From Streptomyces sp. HUAS YS2 (GTDB taxonomy: Bacteria > Actinomycetota > Actinomycetes > Streptomycetales > Streptomycetaceae): 64,000 nt of DNA. The stretch lies in assembly GCF_033343995.1 (NCBI RefSeq), contig NZ_CP137573.1, positions 6,419,001 through 6,483,000 of the forward strand, given 5' to 3'. The notes beneath the pieces were generated by a model. The model was not told where the DNA came from. It saw only the letters and a program-made list of their open reading frames with translations, and ran no database searches. Below are positions 43,792 through 52,468 of this stretch, piece after piece (position 1 is the first letter of the stretch; the number at the start of each line of letters is the position of its first letter). The position numbers and the translations under genes are program-made.

Positions 43792-44751
43792 TTGCTCAAG
43801 CCTGCCCGCACCAAGAAGGACAAGGACCCCGAGGGGCGGATGCCGCTCGCGGAGCACCTGCGTGAGCTGCGCAACCGCCTCGGCAAGGCGATGCTCGCGA
43901 TCGTCGCCTGCTCGATCGTGGCCGCCTTCTTCAGCCAGCAGCTGATGGATTTCCTCGCCTCGCCGGTGCCGAAGTGTGCGCCCGGTACGCCGATGTCCGA
44001 GAGCACCGGCGGCAAGTGCGTCATCATCGCCTACCAGAACATGCTGTCGCCCTTCACCTCCACGGTGAAGGTGATCATGCTCGCGGGCTTCGTCGCCGCC
44101 ACCCCTGTCTGGGTCTACCAGCTGTGGGCGTTCATCGCCCCGGGACTGCACAAGAGCGAGAAGAAGTACACGTACTACTTCGCCGCCACCGCCGTTCCCC
44201 TCTTCGCCGCCGGCGTCTACACCGCGTACCTGATCATGCCGATCAGCGTGCGGGTCCTCATCAGCATCACCCCCGAAGTCGCCTCGAACCTGCTCTCGCT
44301 CGACGACGTCCTGGACTTCACCACCAGGATGGTGCTCATCTTCGGCCTCGCCTTCGAGCTGCCGGTGCTGCTGATCATGCTCAACTTCGCAGGCGTCGTC
44401 ACCGGCAAGCGCATGGCCGGCTGGTGGCGCGGCATGATCATGGGCACCTTCGTCTTCGGCGCCGTCGCCACACCGTCGACCGACCCGCTCGGCATGATCG
44501 CCCTCTCCGGGCCCATCGTCGCGCTCTACTTCATCGCCGTCGGCATCGCCCTCGTCAACGACAAGCGCAAGCGCCGCGAGGACCCCGACGCGCACCTCGA
44601 CGACGACGAGGCCTCCGAGCTCGACCTCACGCCCCAGAGCGTCGGCCGGATCGAGTCCGTCGGCGCCGCCCGGGCCCTGCCCGAGCAGGCCACCGGCGAG
44701 GCGGACGGCGGCAGGTCGCAGCGGCTGAACGGCTACGACGACATCACCTGA
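43792..44751 (+). CDS. tatC: Sec-independent protein translocase subunit TatC
   Basis: TatC is the receptor for twin-arginine signals. The 319-residue protein has six membrane helices, the N-terminal signal-recognition segment (MPLAEHLRELRNRL) and the first-loop region before FVAATPVWVYQLWAF, plus a longer acidic C-terminal tail (about 255-319) typical of actinobacteria. The start is a TTG at 43792 with GAGGACG upstream. It forms a two-gene unit with tatA; tatB is not here, as is common in streptomycetes. Confidence 0.95.
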   Translation: MLKPARTKKDKDPEGRMPLAEHLRELRNRLGKAMLAIVACSIVAAFFSQQLMDFLASPVPKCAPGTPMSESTGGKCVIIAYQNMLSPFTSTVKVIMLAGFVAATPVWVYQLWAFIAPGLHKSEKKYTYYFAATAVPLFAAGVYTAYLIMPISVRVLISITPEVASNLLSLDDVLDFTTRMVLIFGLAFELPVLLIMLNFAGVVTGKRMAGWWRGMIMGTFVFGAVATPSTDPLGMIALSGPIVALYFIAVGIALVNDKRKRREDPDAHLDDDEASELDLTPQSVGRIESVGAARALPEQATGEADGGRSQRLNGYDDIT

Positions 44752-44809
44752 TCCCGCAGGGCGCCCGTCCTCGTGCCCCCCGCCCCCTCCCTCGATAAAG
44801 ATCGCGTCA

Positions 44810-44832
44810 CTGTCAGAGGGGGCGGGTAGGCT
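44810..44832 (+). promoter_or_regulatory. PafBC/RecA-NDp-like promoter of the helicase gene
   Basis: CTGTCA-GAG-N8-TAGGCT matches the TTGTCR-gtg-N8-TAnnnT pattern in TGTCA, the two G of gag, the spacing and the -10. The ATG begins ten bases after the -10, so the leader is nearly absent. Confidence 0.62.
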
Positions 44833-44842
44833 CGAAGACAAG

Positions 44843-47671
44843 ATGACAGAGGACCTCACACCAGCCGAGGCGTACGCCGCCGCCAAGGCGCGCAACGCCG
44901 AGCAGGCCACCGCGCTGGCACCCTTCCGCGAGATGTACGAGTTCGGCCTGGACCCGTTCCAGATCGAGGCATGCCAGGCCCTGGAGGCGGGCAAGGGCGT
45001 GCTCGTCGCGGCCCCCACGGGCTCGGGCAAGACCATCGTCGGCGAGTTCGCCGTCCACCTCGCGCTGCGCCAGGGGCGCAAGTGCTTCTACACCACGCCC
45101 ATCAAGGCGCTCTCCAACCAGAAGTACGCCGACCTCGTGAAGCGGTACGGCTCCGAGAAGGTCGGCCTCCTCACCGGCGACAACAGCGTCAACGGCGACG
45201 CGCCCGTCATCGTCATGACCACCGAGGTCCTGCGCAACATGCTGTACGCGGGATCCCAGGCCCTCAGCGGCCTCGGCTACGTCGTGATGGACGAGGTCCA
45301 CTACCTCTCGGACCGCTTCCGCGGCGCCGTCTGGGAGGAAGTGATCATCCACCTCCCCGAGTCGGTGACGCTGGTGTCACTGTCGGCGACGGTCTCCAAC
45401 GCCGAGGAGTTCGGCGACTGGCTGGACACCGTCCGTGGCGACACCGAGGTCATCGTCTCCGAGAGCCGGCCGGTGCCGTTGTGGCAGCACGTCCTGGCCG
45501 GCCGCCGGATGTACGACCTCTTCGAGGAGGAGACCGACCACGGCGGCCGCGGCTCCGCCCGCCGTGAGGTCAACCCCGACCTGCTCCGGCTCGCCCGCAC
45601 CGAGAACTCGCGCACGTACAACCCCCGCGAGCGTCGGCGCGGCAAGATGATCCGCGAGGCGGACCGCGAGCGCGAGCGCCGCCAGCGCTCCCGGATCTGG
45701 ACGCCCGGCCGGCCCGAGGTCATCGAGCGCCTCGACGCCGAGGGGCTGCTGCCCGCCATCACGTTCATCTTCAGCCGGGCCGGCTGCGAGTCCGCCGTCC
45801 AGCAGTGCCTGTACGCGGGCCTCCGGCTCAACGACGAGGAGGCGCGCCTCAAGGTCCGCGAGATCGTCGAGGAGCGCACGGCCTCCATCCCGTCCGAGGA
45901 CCTGCACGTCCTCGGGTACTACGAGTGGCTCGAAGGCCTCGAACGAGGCATCGCCGCGCACCACGCCGGCATGCTCCCCACGTTCAAGGAAGTGGTCGAG
46001 GAGCTCTTCGTCCGCGGCCTCGTCAAGGCGGTCTTCGCCACCGAGACGCTCGCCCTCGGCATCAACATGCCGGCCCGCTCCGTGGTCCTGGAGAAGCTCG
46101 TCAAGTGGAACGGCGAGCAGCACGCCGACATCACGCCCGGCGAGTACACCCAGCTCACCGGCCGCGCCGGGCGCCGCGGCATCGACGTCGAGGGCCACGC
46201 CGTGGTCCTGTGGCAGCGCGGCATGGACCCGGGCCACCTGGCCGGCCTCGCGGGCACCCGCACGTACCCGCTGCGCTCCAGCTTCAAGCCCTCGTACAAC
46301 ATGGCGGTCAACCTGGTCGACCAGTTCGGCCGGCACCGCTCGCGCGAACTCCTGGAGACGTCCTTCGCGCAGTTCCAGGCCGACAAGTCGGTCGTCGGCA
46401 TCTCGCGCCAGGTCCAGAAGAACGAGGAAGGACTCGAGGGCTACCGGGAGGGCATGACCTGCCACCTCGGCGACTTCGAGGAGTACGCGCGGCTCCGCCG
46501 CGACCTCAAGGACCGCGAGACCGAACTGGCCAAGCAAGGGGCCGCGCAGCGCCGGGCCCAGGCCGCCGCCTCCCTGGAGCGGCTCAAGCCCGGGGACGTC
46601 ATCCACGTCCCCACCGGCAAGTTCGCCGGGCTCGCGCTCGTCCTCGACCCGGGCATCCCGGCCGGCCGCACCAACGGCCACCGTGGCTTCGAGCACCACG
46701 ACGGGCCCCGCCCGCTGGTCCTCACCGCCGAACGGCAGGTCAAGCGCCTGGCCTCGATCGACTTCCCGGTCCCCGTCGAGGCACTCGAACGCATGCGGAT
46801 CCCGCGCAGCTTCAACCCGCGCTCCCCGCAGTCGCGCCGGGACCTCGCCTCCGCACTGCGCACCAAGGCCGGTCACATCGAGCCCGAGCGGCACCGCAAG
46901 CAGCGCGCGGCCGCCGCGGACGACCGTGAGATCTCCCGCCTGCGCGCCGAACTGCGGGCACACCCCTGCCACGGCTGCGACGAGCGCGAGGACCACGCCC
47001 GCTGGGCCGAGCGCTACCACCGCCTCCAGCGCGACACGAGGCAGTTGGAGCGGCGCATCGAGGGCCGCACCAACACCATCGCCCGCACCTTCGACCGCAT
47101 CGTCGCCCTGCTCACGGAGCTCGACTACCTGCGCGGGAACGAAGTGACCGAGCACGGCAAGCGATTGGCCCGGCTCTACGGCGAACTCGACCTCCTCGCC
47201 AGCGAATGCCTGCGCGACGGCGTGTGGGAGGGGCTGACCCCGGCGGAACTCGCCGCCTGTGTCTCGGCGCTGGTCTTCGAGGCCCGCCAGGCGGACGACG
47301 CGGTGGCGCCCAAGCTCCCCACGGGCAACGCCAAGGCGGCGCTCGGCGAGATGGTGCGCATCTGGGGCCGCCTGGACGCCCTGGAGGAAGAGTTCAAGAT
47401 CAACCAGGCGGAGGGCGTCGGCCAGCGCGAGCCGGACCTCGGCTTCGCCTGGGCGGCCTACCAGTGGGCCTCCGACAAGAGCCTCGACGAGGTGCTGCGC
47501 GAGGCGGAGATGCCGGCCGGCGACTTCGTCCGCTGGTGCAAGCAGGTCATCGACGTGCTCGGCCAGATCGCGGCCGCGGCGCCCAAGGAGAACAGCACGG
47601 TCGCCAAGAACGCCCGCAAGGCGGTCGAGTCACTGCTCAGGGGAGTAGTCGCCTACAGCTCGGTGGGCTAG
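44843..47671 (+). CDS. DEAD/DEAH-box helicase of the Ski2/Mtr4 (HelY) group
   Basis: The 942-residue ATP-dependent helicase has Walker A A57PTGSGKT64, motif II D150EVH153 and motifs IV-VI in FSRAGCESA, ATETLALGINMPA and QLTGRAGRRGID. After the helicase core come an insertion and a C-terminal DSHCT-like helical domain (about 770-942), as in eukaryotic Mtr4/Ski2 and mycobacterial HelY. These enzymes unwind RNA or RNA-DNA; the bacterial role is not settled. There is no ribosome site before the ATG, and the promoter has DNA-damage type features, which would support a role in DNA repair or in clearing R-loops. Terminator at 47686. Confidence 0.93.
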   Translation: MTEDLTPAEAYAAAKARNAEQATALAPFREMYEFGLDPFQIEACQALEAGKGVLVAAPTGSGKTIVGEFAVHLALRQGRKCFYTTPIKALSNQKYADLVKRYGSEKVGLLTGDNSVNGDAPVIVMTTEVLRNMLYAGSQALSGLGYVVMDEVHYLSDRFRGAVWEEVIIHLPESVTLVSLSATVSNAEEFGDWLDTVRGDTEVIVSESRPVPLWQHVLAGRRMYDLFEEETDHGGRGSARREVNPDLLRLARTENSRTYNPRERRRGKMIREADRERERRQRSRIWTPGRPEVIERLDAEGLLPAITFIFSRAGCESAVQQCLYAGLRLNDEEARLKVREIVEERTASIPSEDLHVLGYYEWLEGLERGIAAHHAGMLPTFKEVVEELFVRGLVKAVFATETLALGINMPARSVVLEKLVKWNGEQHADITPGEYTQLTGRAGRRGIDVEGHAVVLWQRGMDPGHLAGLAGTRTYPLRSSFKPSYNMAVNLVDQFGRHRSRELLETSFAQFQADKSVVGISRQVQKNEEGLEGYREGMTCHLGDFEEYARLRRDLKDRETELAKQGAAQRRAQAAASLERLKPGDVIHVPTGKFAGLALVLDPGIPAGRTNGHRGFEHHDGPRPLVLTAERQVKRLASIDFPVPVEALERMRIPRSFNPRSPQSRRDLASALRTKAGHIEPERHRKQRAAAADDREISRLRAELRAHPCHGCDEREDHARWAERYHRLQRDTRQLERRIEGRTNTIARTFDRIVALLTELDYLRGNEVTEHGKRLARLYGELDLLASECLRDGVWEGLTPAELAACVSALVFEARQADDAVAPKLPTGNAKAALGEMVRIWGRLDALEEEFKINQAEGVGQREPDLGFAWAAYQWASDKSLDEVLREAEMPAGDFVRWCKQVIDVLGQIAAAAPKENSTVAKNARKAVESLLRGVVAYSSVG

Positions 47672-47685
47672 TCGGCAACACCCCC

Positions 47686-47720
47686 GCAGGGGCCCGTGGC
47701 ACATCGCCACGGGCCCCTGC
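47686..47720 (+). terminator. Terminator after the helicase gene
   Basis: A perfect 15-bp stem (47686-47700 with 47706-47720) with a 5-base loop. Confidence 0.88.
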
Positions 47721-47723
47721 GCG

Positions 47724-47746
47724 TTGTTCACAGAGAGTTATCCACA
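47724..47746 (+). promoter_or_regulatory. Two DnaA-box-like sequences before the P450 gene
   Basis: TTGTTCACA (47724-47732) and the exact 9-mer TTATCCACA (47738-47746) are in direct orientation with five bases between. TTATCCACA is the classical strong DnaA box; the first differs by one base from the Streptomyces form TTGTCCACA. This is not an origin, because only two boxes are present and dnaA/dnaN are absent. Confidence 0.5.
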
Positions 47747-47821
47747 GGGGTGGCGTCAACGATGCCCGGTCCGCTTGCATGGACTCACACACCGGGGCAA
47801 CAGCGCGGGGAGGGGAAGCAG

Positions 47822-49171
47822 TTGACCACGCAGACGGGTCCGACCGCCGAGGAAAAGAAGATCGTGCCGGGACCACGCGGCGTACCCGGGCTCGGCAACC
47901 TGCCGGAGTTCGGCAAGGACCCGCTGGCCTTCTTCGAGAAGCTGCGTGCCCAGGGGGACCTGGTCAGCTGGCAGTTCGGTCCCAAGCCCTCGCTCTTCAT
48001 CGCCCACCCCGAACAGGTCGGCGAACTCCTCACCGAGGTCGAGCGCACCTTCGACCAGCCCGACCTCGGGATCGCCGTCCGCACCCTCCTCGGCAACGGA
48101 GTCGTCGTCGCGAAGGGCGCCGACTGGCGCCGCAAGCGCTCCCTGGTCCAGCCCTCGGTCAGGCCCAAGCAAGTCCGCTCCTACGCCGCCACCATGGCCG
48201 AATGCGCCGTCGACCTTGCCGAGCGCTGGAGCCCGGACCACCAGATCGACATCAAAAGGGAGATGGCGGCTCTCACCCAACTCATCGCCGTCCGCACCAT
48301 CTTCGGCGCGGACACGGCCGCGGACGCGGAGGCGATCGGCCGGGCGATGGACGTCGCCCAGCAGGAGATCGGCGCCGAGTTCAGCGGCCTCGGCGCGATC
48401 CTGCCCGACTGGGTGCCGACACCCGGCCGGGCAAGGATCAAACGAGCCACCGCCGTCATAGACGCCGAGGTCGCCCGCCTCGTCGCCCACCACCGGGAAG
48501 ACGGCGACGAGCGCCCCGACCTGCTCAGCCGACTCCTCGCCGCCCGCGACGAAACAGGCGCGACCCTCTCCGACAAGGAGATCCGCGACGAGACCGTCAC
48601 CCTCTACATCGGCGGACACGAGACCACCAGCAGCACCCTGGTCTGGGCGTGGTACCTCCTGTCCCGCAACCCTCACGTGTACGAGGCCCTGGCGACGGAA
48701 CTGGACCAGGTCCTGGGCGACCGGGACCCGGGCTTCGACGACTACGCCCGACTCACCTACACCCAGGCGATCGTGCAGGAGACGCTGCGCCTCTACCCCA
48801 CGATCTGGCTGCTGACCGGCATCGCCAAGGAAGGCGCGGTCCTCGCCGGCAGGCCCGTACGAGCCGGCACCCGGGTATGGAGCAGCCAGTGGGCCACTCA
48901 CCGCGACGCCCGCTGGTACCCGGACCCGGAGGAGTTCCGCCCGGAACGCTGGAACGAACCCGACACGATCCCCGAGTACGCCTGGTTCCCCTTCGGAGGC
49001 GGCCCCCGCGTCTGCCTGGGCACCAGATTCGCGATGGTCGAGGCGGTCCTGATCCTCGCCGTCATAGCCCGCCGCTACCGCCTGGAGGTCGCCCCCGGCG
49101 AGATACGCCCGGTACCGAGCCTGACGCTCCAGCCGGACAAGCAGGTACTGGCCACGATCCGCTCCCGCTAG
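47822..49171 (+). CDS. Cytochrome P450
   Basis: The 449-residue soluble haem monooxygenase has the I-helix motif GGHETTSS (264-271), E320-x-x-R323 (ETLR), the PERF-like segment RPERW and the haem-binding loop FGGGPRVCLG with ligand Cys398. The sequence is closer to the class with longer, CYP102/CYP110-like features than to CYP105-type short P450s. The substrate is unknown. The TTG at 47822 is chosen because GGGAGGGGAAG lies just before it and the N-terminus then fits soluble P450s. No ferredoxin or reductase gene is adjacent; a ferredoxin is at 28537. It is convergent with the ADP-ribosylglycohydrolase gene. Confidence 0.93.
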   Translation: MTTQTGPTAEEKKIVPGPRGVPGLGNLPEFGKDPLAFFEKLRAQGDLVSWQFGPKPSLFIAHPEQVGELLTEVERTFDQPDLGIAVRTLLGNGVVVAKGADWRRKRSLVQPSVRPKQVRSYAATMAECAVDLAERWSPDHQIDIKREMAALTQLIAVRTIFGADTAADAEAIGRAMDVAQQEIGAEFSGLGAILPDWVPTPGRARIKRATAVIDAEVARLVAHHREDGDERPDLLSRLLAARDETGATLSDKEIRDETVTLYIGGHETTSSTLVWAWYLLSRNPHVYEALATELDQVLGDRDPGFDDYARLTYTQAIVQETLRLYPTIWLLTGIAKEGAVLAGRPVRAGTRVWSSQWATHRDARWYPDPEEFRPERWNEPDTIPEYAWFPFGGGPRVCLGTRFAMVEAVLILAVIARRYRLEVAPGEIRPVPSLTLQPDKQVLATIRSR

Positions 49172-49204
49172 ACACGAACGGCCCCCCCGCACGCGCACGA
49201 CGCC

Positions 49205-50134
49205 CTAGACGACCGACACCAACGCCACGGCGAGCCCGCGCAGATCCGCCTCCCGCAGCACCCGCCCAGAGAACCCCGGCAGCGGCACGTGCAACGGCTG
49301 GGTCCAGCGGGCCGGAATCGCGGTCGCACCGTGGACGGCTCCCGCAAGCGTGCCGGTCACCGCCGCGACGGTGTCCGTGTCGCCGCCGAGGTCGACCGCC
49401 GCAGCCAGCGCGGTCTCGAAGGACGGCGACGTGCGCAGCGCCCACACGGCGGAGGCCAGGCACGGCCACACGGCCCCGTTGAACTCGGTCGCGTGGTCCG
49501 GGTGCCAGTCCGGCGTCAGGGCCGTGGCCCAGCGTGCCCGGTGAGCCGCGGCGACGTGCTCCAGCGTCGCAGGGATCGCCGCCAGGGGGTCCCCGCCGTC
49601 CAGCGCGACCCGCACCAGCTCGTGCAGGATCGCGGTGCCCTCCCAGGCAGCCGCGTCCCCGTGCGTCAGCGCGGCGATCCGGCGCGCCGCCTGCATCGTG
49701 GCCTCGCGGCCGGCCGCGGCGAAGTGCACGGCGGAGGTGGCCGCCCGCATCAGCGAACCGTTGCCCGCCGCCTGTCCGTTGACCTGGAAGTGCAGGGCCG
49801 CGGCGGTGTCCCACGGGTCGCCGCTGCCGAGCACGGCCTCGGTCTGCAGGCCGATGTCCTTCGGCTCGGCGGCCGCCCACCGCCGGAACCGGTCGAAGAC
49901 GTCCGGCAGGTCGAGCCCGCCCCGGTCGAGGAGCGACTCCCCGACCAGGACGGCCATCTGGGTGTCGTCGGTCGCCTCGCCCGGGTCCCAGCCGCCGCCC
50001 CCGCACATCTCGCCCACGCCGTCGGGGAACCGTTCCCGGAACACCCCCGGCAGCCCGAACTCGAAGGGAGCGCCCAGCGCGTCCCCCACGGCGGAGCCGA
50101 GCACGGCTCCCACGGCACTGTCGATGCGGTTCAT
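49205..50134 (-). CDS. ADP-ribosylglycohydrolase family protein
   Basis: The 309-residue protein is a DraG/ARH-type hydrolase that would remove ADP-ribose from proteins or small molecules using two Mg2+ ions. Metal ligands are visible in ATDDTQM (Asp56, Asp57) and the late motif DLGGDTDTVAAVTG; there is also an N-terminal GSAVGDALGAPFE. The ATG at 50134 overlaps the stop of the preceding ABA4-like gene as TGATG, so translation is coupled. It is the third gene in a likely operon of two membrane proteins and this enzyme. Its substrate is not known. Confidence 0.92.
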   Translation of the reverse strand: MNRIDSAVGAVLGSAVGDALGAPFEFGLPGVFRERFPDGVGEMCGGGGWDPGEATDDTQMAVLVGESLLDRGGLDLPDVFDRFRRWAAAEPKDIGLQTEAVLGSGDPWDTAAALHFQVNGQAAGNGSLMRAATSAVHFAAAGREATMQAARRIAALTHGDAAAWEGTAILHELVRVALDGGDPLAAIPATLEHVAAAHRARWATALTPDWHPDHATEFNGAVWPCLASAVWALRTSPSFETALAAAVDLGGDTDTVAAVTGTLAGAVHGATAIPARWTQPLHVPLPGFSGRVLREADLRGLAVALVSVV

Positions 50135-50598
50135 CAGGGCAGCGTAACGGCCTTCTGGCGGCGGGCCGTTCGGTGGCCGGGGGTTCCACCGGCGACCGCG
50201 CGGACGACGAGGAAGACCGGCAGCCCGATCGGCGAGAGGAGGATCGTCAGGACCATCAAGGGCCCCATCACGAGCGGCGAGATGCCGAGCCGGCGCGCCT
50301 CCAGGAACATCCACTGGCCGATCAGCAGGTCCCAGGCGATGACCTGTGCCCAGACGGCGCCCGCGCCGTTCGAGGTGGCCACCAGGTCCCGGAAGACGTC
50401 GACGTCGGGGCTGCTGACCGCGGCCCACAGTTCGGGGGCGACGGGGACGGCGAGGGTGAGCCAGACGAGCAGGACCGGTACGACGGTCAGAGGTGAGGCG
50501 GCGATGCGGGAGGTCGGCGGCCATGACGGGGCGAAGATCATGACCAGCCAGACGGGAGCGGCCAGCCAGAAGGACAGTTCGAAGAGGAATCCGGTCAT
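50134..50598 (-). CDS. ABA4-like (DUF4281) membrane protein
   Basis: The 154-residue membrane protein has about four hydrophobic helices and the family look of ABA4/DUF4281 (LFELSFWLAAPVWLVMIFAPSW at the start, AWDLLIGQWMFLEARRLGI in the middle). Plant ABA4 acts in neoxanthin formation; the bacterial function is unknown and may concern isoprenoids or membrane stress. It starts within the end of the upstream membrane-protein gene (4-base overlap, ATGA) and its stop overlaps the next start, so it lies in a tight three-gene operon. Confidence 0.8.
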   Translation of the reverse strand: MTGFLFELSFWLAAPVWLVMIFAPSWPPTSRIAASPLTVVPVLLVWLTLAVPVAPELWAAVSSPDVDVFRDLVATSNGAGAVWAQVIAWDLLIGQWMFLEARRLGISPLVMGPLMVLTILLSPIGLPVFLVVRAVAGGTPGHRTARRQKAVTLP

Positions 50599-51629
50599 GC
50601 CACGTACTCCTTGTCAGCGGTGGGCGTAGAGGCGGAGGCGGAGACAGCTGCAGACGACGACACGCTCCCGGTCCCGGCCCCGCTGCCGCGCGGCGCGGCC
50701 CGCACCGCCCAGGCCGCCGCACCGACGGTCAGAACGAGGGCCGCCCCGCCGGCGAGCAGCGTCACCGCGTCGGGCCGCAGCAGCGGCTGACCGCGCAGGG
50801 CCTGCCAGGTGAGGAGCGCGAAGACGGCCGCGTACGCGCCGGATCCGACGAGGACGAGCCGGAGCCGGACCCGGGGGTCGCCGAGCCGGGCGAAGCGCGG
50901 GGCGAGAGCGGCCAGCACGAGCAGAAGCAGCGGCAGGATCTGAAGCGCGTGCATGCCGAAGAAGTGCGCGATGCGCAGGTCGCCGCCGGTGGTGGACCAG
51001 CCGGTGACGGCCATCCCGGGACCGCCGTCGGGGACGCCGACGCTGTGGGCGCCGACGTACGGGGACCCGTCGCGCCCGCCGGCCGCGACCTGCTCGGAGG
51101 TGGCCTGCGTCATCACGAAACCGATGGCCGCGCCGGCGAGGGCGAGCAGGGAGCCGATCCGTACGGCCCAGGCCTGGGCGCGGTCGAGAATGCGGGCGCG
51201 CAGCAGCAGGACGGCTATGACGAGCGCGGCGAGCCAGAGGATCACGACGGTGACCGCCATGGCGTCGAACAGCGCGGCGTCGAGGGGCGTGGTGCGGTTG
51301 TAGTGGCTGTGCCGCCCGCGCGCCGCCTGGCCGGTGATGATCGCCATCTCGACGGCGCAGGTGACGGCGACGACCGTGCCGGCCCACCAGCCGACGCGCC
51401 GGCCGCGGGGGAGGAGCGACAGCATCCAGGCGAGCGTCGGGCAGTAGGCGATGAAAGAGACCGCGAACTTGAAGGGCTTGGACCAGACCGGTACGCCGTC
51501 CAGGAGGCGGTCGTCGGCGAAGATCCCGATCCCGGTGAGGACGGCGGTCGCGGCCATGGCGGCCGCGAACCACATGAGTGGCCGGTGCAGGCCCGCCGTG
51601 CGGCGGGCGAGGAAGGCGGACGTGGACAT
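50595..51629 (-). CDS. Polytopic membrane protein of unknown function
   Basis: The 344-residue protein has about eight membrane helices and a Ser/Ala/Thr-rich C-terminal tail. A run between helices (WSKPFKFAVSFIAYCPTLAWML, GRHSHYNRTTPLDAALFDAMA) contains conserved-looking polar residues that could bind a ligand or metal. I do not recognise a named family with certainty. It is first gene in the operon with the ABA4-like and ADP-ribosylglycohydrolase genes and is divergent from the MerR gene, whose operators lie in front of it. Confidence 0.8.
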   Translation of the reverse strand: MSTSAFLARRTAGLHRPLMWFAAAMAATAVLTGIGIFADDRLLDGVPVWSKPFKFAVSFIAYCPTLAWMLSLLPRGRRVGWWAGTVVAVTCAVEMAIITGQAARGRHSHYNRTTPLDAALFDAMAVTVVILWLAALVIAVLLLRARILDRAQAWAVRIGSLLALAGAAIGFVMTQATSEQVAAGGRDGSPYVGAHSVGVPDGGPGMAVTGWSTTGGDLRIAHFFGMHALQILPLLLLVLAALAPRFARLGDPRVRLRLVLVGSGAYAAVFALLTWQALRGQPLLRPDAVTLLAGGAALVLTVGAAAWAVRAAPRGSGAGTGSVSSSAAVSASASTPTADKEYVA

Positions 51630-51651
51630 GGAGCACCCCCGGAGACAGAAT

Positions 51652-51692
51652 AGATAGTGGCGCTTACCGCTATCTGATAGTGGAACTATCTA
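51652..51692. promoter_or_regulatory. Inverted repeats in the MerR divergent gap
   Basis: AGATAG...CTATCT (51652-51657 and 51670-51675) and the perfect dyad GATAGT-GGA-ACTATC (51676-51690) lie side by side. They share a GATAG core in alternating orientation. They probably bind the adjacent MerR-family protein and control both directions. Confidence 0.62.
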
Positions 51693-51734
51693 TGATGGGT
51701 CCGGGAATGGCAAGGCCGGAAAGGTGAACGCAAC

Positions 51735-52385
51735 GTGCGCATCGGAGAGTTGAGCCGCAGGACCGGAGTCTCGGTGCCGACGATCAAGTACTACGTCCGG
51801 GAGGGGCTGCTGCCGGCGGGCCGGCTGACCAGCCCCAACCAGGCGTCGTACGACGAGGGACACGAGCGCAGGCTGCGGCTCGTGCGGGCCCTGCTGGACG
51901 TCGGGGGCCTGTCGGTCGCCGCGATCAGGGAGGTGCTCGAAGCCGTCGACGACCCCGACCGGCCGGTGCACAAGGTGCTGGGCACGGCGGCGGACCGCGT
52001 CGTGCCCCGGTACGCGGACGAGCCGGGGGAGGTGCTCGCCGCGCGGGGGAAGGTGACCGAGCTGATCCGGCGGCGCGGCTGGCTGGTCGACGACCGGAGC
52101 CCGGCGGCGGACGCGCTCGCGGTGGCGCTCGCGGCTCTGGACGAGGTCGGGCACGCCGACTTCGTCGACCTGCTCGACGTGTACGCGGGGGCGGCGGAGG
52201 ACGTGGCCCGGGCGGACCTGGGGTACGTGGCCCGGCGGGTCGGCCGGGAGCGGCTGGTGGAGACCGTGGTCATCGGTACGGTCCTGGGTGACGCGGTCTT
52301 CGGCGCGCTGCGCAGGCTCGCCCACGTCGACGCCTCTGCCCGCTACTACGGCGATTCCGACGAGGCCCCCGCCCCATCCGAGTGA
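51735..52385 (+). CDS. MerR-family transcriptional regulator
   Basis: The 216-residue protein has a MerR winged helix at 1-70 (RIGELSRRTGVSVPTIKYYVREGLLP), a dimerisation helix and a C-terminal effector region (about 120-205) without visible cysteine clusters, so it does not look metal-sensing. It is divergent from the membrane protein/ABA4/ADP-ribosylglycohydrolase operon across a 105-base gap with dyads. It is the likely regulator of that operon. The GTG start has GGAAAGGTGAACG upstream. Confidence 0.9.
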   Translation: MRIGELSRRTGVSVPTIKYYVREGLLPAGRLTSPNQASYDEGHERRLRLVRALLDVGGLSVAAIREVLEAVDDPDRPVHKVLGTAADRVVPRYADEPGEVLAARGKVTELIRRRGWLVDDRSPAADALAVALAALDEVGHADFVDLLDVYAGAAEDVARADLGYVARRVGRERLVETVVIGTVLGDAVFGALRRLAHVDASARYYGDSDEAPAPSE

Positions 52386-52468
52386 CGACCCGGCCCCGAG
52401 GCGGCCTCCGAACCGCCCGCGGCGCCCCACCGAAAGCGGCGCCCGACCGAAAGCGGGCCCGATACGAC

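Noticed and set aside
47724..47746. Replication origin
   Set aside because: Only two DnaA-box-like sequences are present and no dnaA, dnaN or AT-rich segment is near.
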